Assembly: GCA_019054805.1 (NCBI GenBank)
Contig: JAHQIY010000011.1
Span: 687,001-751,000, forward strand
DNA length: 64,000 nucleotides
From: Brachionus manjavacas
Lineage: Eukaryota; Rotifera; Eurotatoria; Ploima; Brachionidae
Reading direction: 5' to 3'
The position numbers were made by a program, and so were the translations under genes. Positions within the stretch are counted from its first letter, which is position 1, and each line of letters begins with the position of its first letter. Under the pieces are notes generated by a model. That model saw nothing but the letters and a program-made list of their open reading frames with translations, was not told the origin of the DNA and did not search any database. Of the stretch, positions 46,771 to 58,284 are shown piece after piece.

Positions 46771-48227
46771 ATTTCTAATTACCAACCAAATTTCAAAAAA
46801 TTATTTTTTTTTTTAATTTGAAAAACCACATAAAATTTTATTTATTAAATTTATAATAAATCCAATTTTTAAGTGTTGATTAAAGTTTAACTTTGACTTT
46901 GGTTAAAACATTATAAAAGGCAAATATTACTTTGACTTGTTGACTCTTGAGCTTTATTTTGATTCGAATGAATTATTTTTTGGAAACCACTCTGAATTTT
47001 TATACAAAAATTTCAATACAAAATTTAAATTTAAAAAAAAATATGGATTTTGTACAATGATTTTTTCTGTAAGTTTTAAAAGGTATTAAACAATAAAGTT
47101 TTAGAAAAAAATTAAAAGAAATATTTTCCAATAAATTGATTGTTTTTAATCAAATTGTATGTTAATTTAGAATTGAAATATAAATTTTTACAGTTATAAC
47201 CACTTAATTCAAAATTGTTCAAGTAGCGATGACAGAATTTTAGCATTTAAATAAAATGAATTTACAAATTATAATAAAAAAAAATTTATCTCAAAATATT
47301 GATATTTTATTTGATCATTAATATTTCTCAGTTAATTAATTTTATTTTTTGAATTCATTGAAACATATTTTGTTTGTGTTCTTTCATCATTAAAGTTAAT
47401 AAAACCCAATTTGGTCAATTTGGTCAATTTAAATAAATGAAAAAGAAATTTATTTTTGTAATTTTTAGAAGGCTTGCATGAAAATTAACAATTTCATTAA
47501 AAACTGATAGAATAATAAATTTTGTTTAAAAATTTTTCAACAAGATAATCTGTTAAAAGATATAAATTTAAAATGATCTAGAAAATATTTTTTTTTTGAA
47601 GAAATTTGAGGGATTTTATTTTTTAGCTCAATTAAATTTAGACTAGCCATAATTTATTAATATGTGAATTAAACTGAAATATTTGTTTTAACAATGAAGG
47701 CAACGGAGTTCATAGAAGTTTAGTCTTGAGAGAAGAAATTATAATAAAATATTTTTAAGAGCTTAGTGAAAATTATTTTTTTACTGCAAACAAAAATTGA
47801 ATTACAAAATGCTTTGAAAATTTTTTTTGTTTCAGAAACATAAAAAGTTTAAGAAAGTTCCTAGATGTGAGTCGAACTTAGATAATAATTTGGTTAAGAT
47901 TTTTAAAGATTTTTTAAAACGTGCCAAAAAAAATGAAACGCTTTTTAAAATTTTTTCTAAGTTTAGAAAAAATTACTAAGCTTACTATTTAAATTCGCAA
48001 TAGGTAAAGTAGACTAAAAAGTCTATTCAAAAATACGTATATTCGATGCTTATGTAAAATTTTCTTTTACCAAAGAGAAAGTTTCGAGAAAAAATCTATT
48101 AGGATAAGGAATATAATAAATTATGCTTTTTAAAAAGCGCAATTTTATAAAAGTCTTTTAAAATAAATTTATAAATATTCATTTTTTTATTTGAAAAATT
48201 TTTTAAACTTAAGATAAATTTATAATA
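46771..48227. other. AT-rich intergenic stretch
   Basis: No coding potential or clear repeat in about 1.45 kb. The distal part is the upstream region of the Cys-Pro repeat gene; no promoter element could be identified with confidence. Confidence 0.6.
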
Positions 48228-49889
48228 ATGACTAAATGCCCATTAGGCTACTCTGCAATTGATGCTGAAGCGTTTATTGCTAAGCATGAAGCGTCTCCTA
48301 GCGATCAAAGCAAGTGTCCGCTAGGCTACACTTTGGTCGACTTGCGAAAATTCATTGACGAAGCAAAATCGTCTGGTACAGCAAGATGCCCATTTGGATT
48401 TTCGAAGGAATCAGTCAAATCTGGCGAGTGTCCCCTCGGATACAACAAGAAGTCCTCTGAGTCTGGAAAGTGTCCTCTTGGATACGCCAAAGACTCTACT
48501 GGCTCAAGCAAATGTCCTCTAGGCTATGTCAAAGAGGCCACTCCTGCTGGCCAATGTCCACTCGGCTACACAAAGCCAACTGCACCCAGTTCTGATAAAT
48601 GCCCGTTTGGATATGCGAAAAAATCTGGATGTCCACTTGGTTTCTCTAATTCGGATGGTGATCAATTCATGAGCAACAACAAGCCCTCGGACGGACCGAG
48701 TAAATGTCCGCACAAATTTACCGTCGAGGACGTGAAAAAATTTGTTACTGAGAAAAACACGTCTAGCAAATGTCCCGAGGGATTCACCATGGCTGACTTT
48801 TACAGATTCATTTCCAGGAAGAAAGCCACCACTGGACTAAAGTGTTCATCTGGCGAAGAGACCAAATGTCCACTTGGATTTACTCATGCTGATTTAGAGG
48901 CGCTCAAAAATGAAAAAAAAAATTCAAGCACTAAATGTCCGCTTGGTTTTTGTCAAGCGGATGTTGAGGTCTTTGCAGACAAGCACAAGCCATCAGGCGG
49001 TCAAACTAAATGTCCAAAAGGATACACTATGGAGGATTTTTTCAAATTTGTCCAAGATTTAAATGAGTCCAACAAATGTCCATTGGGATATTCCATAGCT
49101 GACTTGTTTAGATTTGTGGCCAAACAAAAGGAAACATCGGGCACAGGTAAATGTCCACTCGGGTACATTAAAGTTCCTAGTGAGTCTAAAGCTTGTCCGC
49201 TTGGATTTAGCAAAGAGGCTTCGGAAAGCAAGTGCCCGCTTGGCTACACCAAAACTGAGGCTGACAAATTCATGGCTGACAATAAACCATCAGGTGGTAA
49301 CACAAAATGTCCCAAAGAGTACAATCAGAAAGATTTTAGCAAATTTGTTTCAGGCAAAAAATCAAAATGCCCCTTAGGGTACACTGAAGTGGAAGCGGAT
49401 AAATTTATGTCGCATCACAAGCCATCTGGTGGCAACACAAAATGTCCCAGAGAATACAACTTGAATGATTTGGTAGACTATGCAAAGGAGAACAAAAATT
49501 CGCATGGTCCTGCCAAGTGTCCGTTTGGCTATGCTAGAGAAGGATGTGATTTGAACAAGTGCCCTCTGGGGTACACTGAAGCTCAAGCTGAAAAGTTTAT
49601 GAATGATAATAAACCTTCTGGTGGAGATACTAAGTGTCCTAAGCAGTACAATTTGGCTGATTACAGGAAATTTGTTGGCAAAGGAAGCAAATGTCCGCTT
49701 GGTTATGTCAAAAATGCACCGAGCATGTGTCCACTCGGGTTTACGCACAAAGATGCCCAAGGCTTTGTGCATGAATTTAGAGCTGGCAATGTCGCAACCA
49801 AATGTCCAAAAGGATACAATTTTGATGAGTTTAGAAAATTTATTGAAAGATCTGGAGGAGCAAAAAAATGTCCATTTGGCTTTGGATAG
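48228..49889 (+). CDS. 28-unit Cys-Pro (CPLGY) repeat protein, 553 aa, single exon
   Basis: An intact intronless frame, richer in GC than its flanks. The whole protein is 28 units, each starting with CP and most with CPLGY or CPLGF. Three unit types: a long A unit of about 25 residues (CPLGYTxxxADKFM, NKPSGGxTK), a B unit of 19-22 residues (CPKxYNxxDFxKFV) and a short C unit of 10-15 residues (CPLGYxKxxSxSxK). In the C-terminal half A and B units alternate. The residue before CP is Lys in most units. Only three other Cys occur. There is no signal peptide, no transmembrane segment and no recognised fold; the protein begins MTKCPLGYS, so it is probably cytosolic or nuclear. KCP-hydrophobic matches the heme-regulatory CP motif, so a multivalent heme or metal ligand, or a redox-crosslinked scaffold, is conceivable. 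That is inference; I do not recognise the family. Confidence 0.9.
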   Translation: MTKCPLGYSAIDAEAFIAKHEASPSDQSKCPLGYTLVDLRKFIDEAKSSGTARCPFGFSKESVKSGECPLGYNKKSSESGKCPLGYAKDSTGSSKCPLGYVKEATPAGQCPLGYTKPTAPSSDKCPFGYAKKSGCPLGFSNSDGDQFMSNNKPSDGPSKCPHKFTVEDVKKFVTEKNTSSKCPEGFTMADFYRFISRKKATTGLKCSSGEETKCPLGFTHADLEALKNEKKNSSTKCPLGFCQADVEVFADKHKPSGGQTKCPKGYTMEDFFKFVQDLNESNKCPLGYSIADLFRFVAKQKETSGTGKCPLGYIKVPSESKACPLGFSKEASESKCPLGYTKTEADKFMADNKPSGGNTKCPKEYNQKDFSKFVSGKKSKCPLGYTEVEADKFMSHHKPSGGNTKCPREYNLNDLVDYAKENKNSHGPAKCPFGYAREGCDLNKCPLGYTEAQAEKFMNDNKPSGGDTKCPKQYNLADYRKFVGKGSKCPLGYVKNAPSMCPLGFTHKDAQGFVHEFRAGNVATKCPKGYNFDEFRKFIERSGGAKKCPFGFG

Positions 49890-50767
49890 ACACATTTTAG
49901 CTACATGATCAATAATTTTTGTTCTTAAATTATTCATTTAGCAATCAATCATAAACTACAAGCTCTTAGTTAATCAAATAAATAGTTATTCGTTGTGTTT
50001 AATTTTTTTTTTAAAGGTCTTCCTGATCAATTTTTAAGAAAAATTAGTTCACTCTTAACTGGGCTTTTTAACATAAAGGGTTTGATCATACGGAAAAAAT
50101 AATATAGATAAAATAGGCATAACTTAAGACTCTGGGCTTAATTTTTGAGAAATACTTTTGATTTCGAAGTTAATCAACAGGCCCATGCCCCAAGAGACTG
50201 TTTAACACTTCATTTGTTTAAATTCATTAAAACTAGAAAGATATATCAATAAAATTATTCAATTCCAAAACGCCTTTACACTTACACTTGAACACTTGAG
50301 TGATTTTACAAAGGTTTGCTTGTAAAAAAATTTCCTTTAGAGCTGGTACCTTTTGCTAAATTATGAGAAAATTTTTATATTCAATTCAAATTAAATCAAA
50401 AAATTTTAAAACCTTCATTAAGAATAAATGAAAGTTAAACGCTTTAACAAAAAAATGAATTATTTTTAAAAAAACTTTTTAGTTTAAAATATCAACATTA
50501 ACATTAACAATAATTTTAATTATGTTTTTTAATAATGTTTTCGACATTAAATTTTGTGGATTAATGTACACAAAATTTCACTAGTTCCAATTCCGCAGAT
50601 ACTAAATACCCTTCAAAAAAAGCGCTTGAAGCTTGTATTGAAAACAAAATTCAGGAAATTTATTTAATAATTATCAGAATATTGTCTAGCATAAGATTGA
50701 AATTGAAATTTGAAAATTTTTGTGCAAAACTTTGTTCTCTTTTGGATAATCTTCTTACCTTTTTGAC
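49890..50767. other. Intergenic, holds one copy of the 80-bp repeat
   Basis: 3' flank of the Cys-Pro repeat gene. Contains the interspersed repeat at about 50167-50236 (GTTAATCAACAGGCCC to TTTAAATTCATTA) and otherwise AT-rich sequence with no gene. Confidence 0.65.
50167..50236 (+). repeat. About 80-bp interspersed repeat, copy 2
   Basis: Same sequence as 6088-6165 with small differences and the same orientation. Shared words: GTTAATCAACAGGC, AACACTTCATTT, TTTAAATTCATTA. Confidence 0.75.
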
Positions 50768-53700
50768 AAATGTCATCCGTTAGAGGGACTGATCCTCCGG
50801 TTCAACCTGGTTGGTCACATGTTCAGCCGTGTAAGACCATCAGAATAGAAATGCATCGAGAAGAGAGAGTGAAAATGGAACTACAATGAAAAGAATAGAT
50901 CAATATAAATCAAATGGTGAAAAAACGAGGAAAAAAGACCAAATTCAACTTTCCAAACAAATTCGTAACAACGAATTTGACAATAAACGACTCTTGGATA
51001 TTAGCCATATATCGGAGGAATCTGCTTCTTCGGTGAAAAGTGTCAGCAACACTGTTGGAGACGCACTAAGCAAAATCAAAGGTTGGATCTCCCAGCTAGG
51101 TAAAAATGCATCGTTCTACCGACAACAACAAAAGCAATACGAAGAATATGGAAGGAGATATGAAGAATATATAAAGTACCAAAACAATGGAAAAATACCT
51201 GAGTTTAATTTTGTGCAAAATTGTGAACAACAACATAAACAATTTAATGCTTTCAATACATACATCAATTCGTCATATCAATACCAACAACTGGACTCGC
51301 AGCGGCCAAACGTAGATCACTCAATGGAAATTAACCATCCACATTCTGAAAATAAACAAAATTACGAGAATGAAATTGAAAATGATATTGAAAATGATGA
51401 AGTCTTTGAGATCGAAAAATCGAATGGAAATAAAGATCACATGAGCAAATCAACACCGACAAGAAAATGGGATGAAAAAGACAAAAATTAGAAAAATACT
51501 TTGTAGCAAAATTTGAGGGTCAAAGTCTTGAGAAGTTTAAAGGTAAAAAACTGATAATGGAAATAAAAAAATGGAAAAATGTCTACGTAAAAAATGCCTA
51601 CATAAATGGAAAAAATGAATTAATTATAAAACTTAAGAAGTGAATGGCCAAATAAATCATTTGAAACAGGAATTAAGTTGATTGAGAAACAGGAAACTAA
51701 GAAAAAAAAATACTTTGCCATAGTCAGAGGCGTTAGAAAAAGGCTCAAGGAAGATGATATATACTACGAGCTTAGCAAAGAGTATAATGTAACTAAAGTT
51801 ATAAGAATTTTGAATAAAAAGAAAGAAATAACGACACTAGTGAGAATTGAAACAAAGGAAGAAGAGCACCACACAAATATACTAAGAATAATATTAATAT
51901 AATATGTATTAATACTATGATTAATACGTATTCTTCTGTATTAATCATAGTACAGAAGAATATGTTTTTCATATCAGAACATGTTTTAAGTGTCTGAAAT
52001 CTGGACACATTGCTATGGACTGTAGATATGAAAAAGAAATATGCTCAATATGTGGTAAAACTGAACATTATTTTAAGAATTGTGAACACAAGGATAAGAA
52101 TAACAAGACTGTCGACAAAATGAAAAGAACAGTACAAACAATGAATGACAAGAAGATGATGAAAGAGAAATTAGAATAGTGAATTTTAACTGTAAAAATA
52201 TAATTAAAAACTACTTCTATTATGTTATTGTTACTTAACTCAAATGATATTATCTTCTTATGTGAAACCTGGCATTATGAAAATGAAACAAAACTTAAAG
52301 AGTTTTAACTAAAAACAAAAGCAAATTTTCGATATGCAATGGAAAATAAAGTAAAAGAAGTAAGGAGATATGGAGGAAATGGATGGTTAATAAAAGTGGA
52401 TACAATATTTAACATGAAGTGGAGTTTAAAAATTAAAGAATAAGCCATTTAGAGCTTGAAAATATTATAGTGATCGGTTTCTTTCTAACCTCTAATGATT
52501 CGAGCCAGAAATTTTTTAAATGAACATATTTACGACTTAGTGACTCTCGAAAATCTTATAATAAGCTTATCGAATAAAGGAAAAAAGATTTTGATTATTG
52601 GTGACTTTAATTCAAACCCACTTAGAAGTAAAAAATTCGATAGACAATTATTGGAATTAATGATAGACCAGGATCTTGAAGTGTTAGATCTTAAGTTCAA
52701 TCAAAGTGTTGACTTCACTTACCATAATGTAAGAAAAAAATCCTGGATTGATCACGTCCTAGCAAAAAAATCAACGAAGTTGAAAATTGATGATGTTAGA
52801 ATATCGAAACCCTGCTACTTGAACTTAAGCGACCATCTACCGATTTGCACAATATTACGAATATCTAAAAACTTATTTAAAAAAAAGATTGAGCAGAATA
52901 AAGTTAAAACAAAAGATACAATACCAAAATTAAATTGGTACAATCTGAACATGCAAATCGAATAACAATCTTTCCTGGAGAAGAGGCTCATAGAACTGAA
53001 ATTTTTTAATAAGCTAAATTCTGTGAACGAAAACAACTCGGTAATTTTACTAACAGAATTACTGAATAATGAACACTGCGAGATGTTGAACACGGCAAGA
53101 AATACTAACAAAAACATCAATCTAATAGTTAAAAAAATTAAAGAAAACTCCTGGTGGGACAAAGAGATTAAAGACCTGCTCGTAAAAATGCGCTATTTTT
53201 TGAAACTCTACAAAAATAGTAATTGTGAAGACCAAAACTCGAATTTCAACTATAAGATGTTCAAAAAACGATTCCCGAGTGAACAAAGAAAGTATTAAAA
53301 CGAAAAATGATAAAAAGGCCTGGATGTCTATCTTTCATACAAAGATAGGAACAAATTTTGGAAGTTAGTACAAAAATACCGTAAAAAAAGGATAAAATAG
53401 GATTAGCATGTGATATTTTAGAATCAAGCTTTAAAAAGCTTTTCAATAATAAGATAATCAAAGGAAATCAACAACATGAAGAATATCTTAACATGATTAA
53501 ATGTGAGGTTCTTGACTACGAAAAAAAGATAAAGGATAATAAAGACCCATTCTTTATACCAGAAGAAGATATCAAAAATATATTGCAAAATTTAAAAAAT
53601 GGTAAAAGTGCTGGTTTTAATGATGTAACAAACGAGATGTACAAGTATGGAATGTGTGATACTCTAATACAATAATAGAAAAAATAATTCAATTTGGACA

Positions 53701-54495
53701 AGTACCCAAATTTTCAATATTGGAACAACACAGTTTATTGTTTTTGGTGATAAAATGAAACTAGGCGATCATAAACCAAGAATGTATAACCAAGAAAAAG
53801 AGCGTGTTGATAAACTAAGATATCTTGTAGTTCTTTTAACAGAAATAACAACAACAAAGATTCAAGTTGAAACAAGGATAAAAGCGGTATTTCGATCATA
53901 CTCTAGCTTAAGAAACTTACAAACGGACAATTATTCCTTGACAACTAAGATTAAAATACACCTCTACAAAGTATGTAAGACCAACATTAACATATGATTT
54001 CGAAAACTACGTCCTAATAAAACAACAAATAAAAAAAATGCCAGCAACTGAGGTGACAATCATTAAAAAAAATTTTGAATCTCAAAAAAACTTCACGTAC
54101 GACGAGCCTGTTAAATGCACTAAGGCTGGATAAGATGGAAAATAAATTATTAAAGGAGAAGTTGGCCTTCATCAAAGGAGTTTTAAATAATAACTTAACA
54201 CTAGGTGTCCTAAGAGAAATGGAAAAAAATACCAAACAAACAAAAGAACTTAGTAAAAAATCAATAGTAAAAGAGGTATTTGACAACTTGGAAAAGGAAG
54301 ATATAAGCTTTGGTGACTTAATTCAACAAATTAAAATAAGGATGAAATAATTAAAAACTATAGAAAGAAATGGAATTAGCGATTCAATTAAAATATGCAT
54401 AGAAAATATAGAAAATGACGTATACAGAAAGATGCTGGTAAGAATAACTAAATCGTTCTAGAAATTGTAGTTGGAAAAAAAAAAAAAATACTTTT
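50768..54495 (+). mobile_element. LINE-C: CCHC ORF1, endonuclease, deleted RT, poly(A) tail
   Basis: A GC-richer 5' leader (about 50770-50880) precedes ORF1, which starts at 50886 (MKRIDQYKSNGEKTRKKDQI; Gln/Tyr- and Asn-rich). ORF1 continues after breaks with ETGIKLIEKQETKKKKYFAI and two CCHC zinc knuckles, CFKCLKSGHIAMDC and CSICGKTEHYFKNC (51980-52085). ORF2 shows AP-type endonuclease motifs ETWHYENE, ILIIGDFNSNP (about 52590), SWIDHVLAKKS and LSDHLPI, then an RT linker and block 1 (LQNLKNGKSAGFNDVTNEMY, about 53590). The catalytic RT core is deleted. The C-terminal part resumes at 53755 and ends near 54460 with a poly(A) tail at about 54477. Confidence 0.85.
51914..51962. repeat. Interleaved inverted repeats (A-B-A'-B')
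   Basis: ACTATGATTAATA (51914-51926) pairs with TATTAATCATAGT (51939-51951). TATTCTTCTGTA (51929-51940) pairs with TACAGAAGAATA (51951-51962). The two hairpins overlap and cannot both form on one strand. It interrupts LINE-C ORF1 just ahead of the zinc knuckles. Confidence 0.85.
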
Positions 54496-54539
54496 TGGAA
54501 ATCCATCGATGTTGAATCGCATTTTGTGTTGCTTTATTT

Positions 54540-55130
54540 TTATTTTAATTGAAAATTGAAAAAATTAATAATAATTTTGTTGAATTAAAGAAAAAAAAAA
54601 AACTTTTAGTGATAGACTAGATTTTGAAAGATGTTTTCTAAATTGATCAATTAATTTTAAAGCTTGTTGATTTGATATATTTTCGCCCTGAAATAATTCG
54701 ATAACATTTGAAGATTCGTTATCTGATTCGTCATCACTTGACTCATTTACAACTTCGTCCGCTTGTACGTTTTTTTTATTAATTAAATTGATTATTTTGT
54801 TGTCTGTTTTTTCTTGATGTATGGCCAAATCTTGATAAATATTCGCATAATCATGAAATTGTATATATGCGTTTTACTTATTCTTTAAAATCAAACAAAA
54901 ACAAAGAAACCAAAAATATTTATTTTCCTAACTAAGTTATAAGCCAAGAGAAATTAACTAATATTTGTTAAAAAGTGATTCGTAATAACCGAATTTTCGT
55001 AATATCCGAACTTCGTTATATCCATAAGAAATTACATTGAAAAGATTCTTGTTCTGCCAAATATAGAATTTATTTTCGTTAAAAACGAATTTTCACTATA
55101 AGCGTTTTCGTTATAAGCGGACTGTACTGT
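54540..55130 (-). mobile_element. Pogo-like element remnant
   Basis: The terminus at about 55128, read inward on the minus strand, is CAGTACAGTCCGCTTATAAC followed by GAAAACGC, a pogo-type inverted repeat next to TA. On the same strand 54828-54565 encodes an acidic linker (ESSDDESDNESSN) and ISNQQALKLIDQFRKHL, like the C-terminal tail of pogo/Tigger transposases. The catalytic core is absent, and the other terminus was not found next to the LINE-C tail. Confidence 0.65.
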
Positions 55131-55139
55131 AGTAAAGGT

Positions 55140-55552
55140 TCGTGCTTTTTGTAATCCTCGAATTCATCCCAATCACAATTAAGGTGAACAGTCATCTAGT
55201 TGTCAACATATGTTTGATCGATTTGTTGATTATTTTTATTGCCGACAAAATATAATTTTAAGTAGTTGTTTATTTTATGCTTAAAGACCGGTTGTTTTCT
55301 TTGTTACCATTGTGAAGCGGCTGTCAAATCTGCAAGTGTTATCTCGACTTGAGTCTTAAATGCTTTGGTATTTTTTTCAGCTGGATCTCTATTGGTTTGC
55401 CAAAAATGAATAATTCGTTCATCTACAACTGATATAAATCTCGGTACAGGAGTCGATCTTTGAAAGTAGACATCATCACTAGTATCTTGATAAACAAGTA
55501 CGTTTTCACTTGATGACGATACCGTGTTATCTTGAATTACTGCTGTTGTCAT
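55140..55552 (-). pseudogene. Unclassified ORF remnant cut by pogo insertion
   Basis: Starts MTTAVIQDNTVSSSSENVLV at 55552. It continues FISVVDERIIHFWQTNRD and VEITLADLTAASQW to a stop at about 55306, then goes on in frame past a second stop to a DWDEFEDYKKHEP segment near 55160, where the pogo terminus begins. Probably the N-terminal part of a transposase; I do not recognise the family. Confidence 0.45.
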
Positions 55553-56159
55553 CGTATCGATCGAGTTTCAATTGATTTTTTAAGGATTTGCGGTAAAATA
55601 ACATAACGAAAAATACTATTTAAAATATTTTTGGTGAATGAAAAATTTAAATGTTGAAGTATAAATTAATTTGGTTAAATTAATATTAATAGGTTTAGAA
55701 ACCTATTTTGAATTGGTGGTTTAATTTTCACAGGTCATTGTGATTTTTTTGGTGTCAATTAAGAATAAATTTGCACCAAATTAAACCAATTAGGTGTTAA
55801 ATTTTGGTAATCGAGTTTCGCCTTAGATTATATTTTTTCGGTGAATAAAAAAAATATTATTGGTTAACAATAATCGTTTGCCATTTTAAGCTTACCGAAT
55901 TTTTGGTTTATAGAATTTTGGCAACCATAATTAGCTAACCACAAAACCAGGCAAAACCAACATCGCTAACTATTATGTCAAAAATGCAAAAAATTGCTCC
56001 TGTTTTGGTAAATATAATGAACTTACGGTTTAATATATTTTTTACCATATTTTTATGAAACAAAATAATCAAATACATTCTATTTTAATTTGTTTTTATT
56101 TTAAAGTGTCTTAATTTTAAGAGTTTCCTAGAGTATTAACAAATAAAAATACTTTAAAA

Positions 56160-57632
56160 AGGCATATATTTTTTCGAGTAGCTAATTTACTTTTCAAAAT
56201 AGCTAATTAAATAAAAAAAAAGTATTTTTCGACAGTAGCTAAATTATTTGCGATAATAGCTTATTTTTTGAAGTAGCAACTGATAAAAAACTAATGTTAA
56301 TCTAAAATAGGACTTAATTGACATCATATAAAGGACAATTAGATAAGAAGTCAGAATTCTTTAATTTTTATAATGGTTATTATAATGTTTTATTATTATG
56401 AGTATAAAATTAACAGACTTTTGAGTAATTTCGAAACAAAAAATTTAAAGTAAAAAAAAAATGAGCCAAGATAATTCTGAATCATCAACGACTTCACTTG
56501 TTCGACGAGAGGATGAATATGATGAAGCGAATCAAACTGACGACGACGCCGATAAATTGCCTACCAAAAAGTTTCGTGGCTCTTCTAAACCCTATGATTC
56601 TTACAAAACGTATTAGAATCTAGAAGAGTGTATAAGAGAACTTTCTTCGAGTCAATTCGAACAAATATATGCCAATCCAATATTGGATGGCATGAAATTT
56701 ATGCAAACGGTTTTCCGAGTACAAATAATGCTCTAGAAGCGACAAATGACGTTATCAAGAATAAAGCTACTCTTAGAGATAGACTTCCGGTTAGAGATTT
56801 TTTGAAATGCATGGATGAACTTTTATCAACTTGGTCCGAAGACCGACATCCAGACTTTAGAACGACAACTCGATTTCATCAAAAACCAGTTATATCCACT
56901 CATGAATATACACTTGGTCATGATTGGGTAAAAAAAAACAAACGAATCGTTAAATTAAGACATTAAAATACGGTTATTTACATGGTAACTTCAACTGATG
57001 TAAATTATGAAGCGACAAAAGAAGGCTGTCGAAATTATTTTAACTCAACAGGACCTTGGGCTTCTTTTAAAGACTATTTGTCGTGGAACGATTCTTACAA
57101 GATAATCGCAATCAATGAACCAGTATAGGAATTAAGTGAATGTTGTTGTCAGTATTGGAAAAAAAATTACATTTGCAAACATGTTATAGGTATAAGCTAT
57201 GAACTGTCTAAGTTTGATACCTTTCAAGCTTTGGACTTGAATATTGATCAAAACGCGAAGAGAGGTAGACGCAAAAAAGCTATTTCTGCACTACAGAGAA
57301 ACTCAACTGGCCTTTTGAATCGGGACGCATTCAATATGCCTACACAATTAGTCTCAAATAGTGAAACAAATGATTCTCTGCCAGTCATAAATGAATTAAC
57401 AAATCAATCAGCCCCAACAAAGCACCCAAGAGGTCGCCCAAGAAAAAATAAAAATTAATTTTTGTGTATTTTTTTGTTTTTTTTTCGAGTTTTTGTTTTC
57501 TTTTTTTGCTACTATTTTGAATATTTTAGCTACGAAAAAAAATTATTTTTTGCTACTTTTATAATATTTTTTTCAAAAATAAATTAGCAACTCGAAAAAA
57601 ATAAATTAGCTACTCAAAAAAATATATGCCCT
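56160..57632 (+). mobile_element. SWIM-type MULE with 30-bp TIRs, internally deleted
   Basis: TIRs: 56160-56189 (GGCATATATTTTTTCGAGTAG, then CTAATTTA) and its inverse at 57602-57632. Five TAGCTA-like motifs sit at each end in opposite orientation. The N-terminal frame begins at 56461 (MSQDNSESSTTSLVRREDEY), then there is a deletion. The C-terminal frame has GWHEIYANGFPSTNNALEAT, RLPVRDFLKCMDELLSTW, ISTHEYTLGHDWV and a SWIM finger (ECCCQYWKKNYICKHVIG, about 57140-57190). It ends with an RGRPRKNKN AT-hook-like tail, stop at 57458. No convincing target duplication. Confidence 0.88.
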
Positions 57633-57829
57633 TACAGCTATTTTTCAGATGTTTTGCTGTTTAAAATGAAATAAAAATTAATTAATTTTGCTTTTAAAAA
57701 TTTATTTTATAAAATCTTAAGTTAAAGTTTTTGAATAATGTAGTAATACTCATTAGTATAAATATGAACATAAATCCTAATTAAAAATTATCATTTATTA
57801 GAATTCATTCTAATAATATCAAAACTTGA

Positions 57830-57930
57830 TATTAATAATAATAATAAGAAGAAGAATAAGCTACAGCAAGCAAGCTTGCGGAGATGACCTACTAGGAGGA
57901 CATCTATGGTAGCCGAAATTGTGCAGAAAA
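57830..57930 (-). repeat. LINE 3' end: stem-loop plus ATT-rich tail, copy B
   Basis: Reverse complement of the repeat at 11529-11619, sharing an uninterrupted stretch (CCTCCTAGTAGGTCATCTCC, then GCAAGCT). It ends in a TTC/TTATTA tail here. Confidence 0.78.
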
Positions 57931-58284
57931 GATGGAAAATAACAGACAAATACATTATTTTATTTTTTTTTAATTCAGTAAGAGTCATTGTTTAATTTAA
58001 TCTAAGAAAGTATTGTGTGGAATTAAGTAAGTATTTTGGACAAGAATTTTAAAAAGGAAAAATATGCAAGAATACCGAAATAGAATTACATAATAAAAGA
58101 TTACAGTAAAAGAATTCTTATAATTACAATATGTTTAGCTTTTAATAATTAAAGTAAAAAATATTTTATTTAATTTTTTCAAAATTTTGGCTATTTAAAT
58201 TTGAATAAGAAAATTAAAAAAGCCTACAGAAAAGTATGATTAATGGGCACTTTTTTGGTAAAAAATTAAATAAATATTAGGCAG

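Noticed and set aside
49374..49937. 187-codon minus-strand ORF
   Set aside because: Antisense shadow of the Cys-Pro repeat gene; its Arg/Ser/Phe-rich composition follows from the coding repeats.
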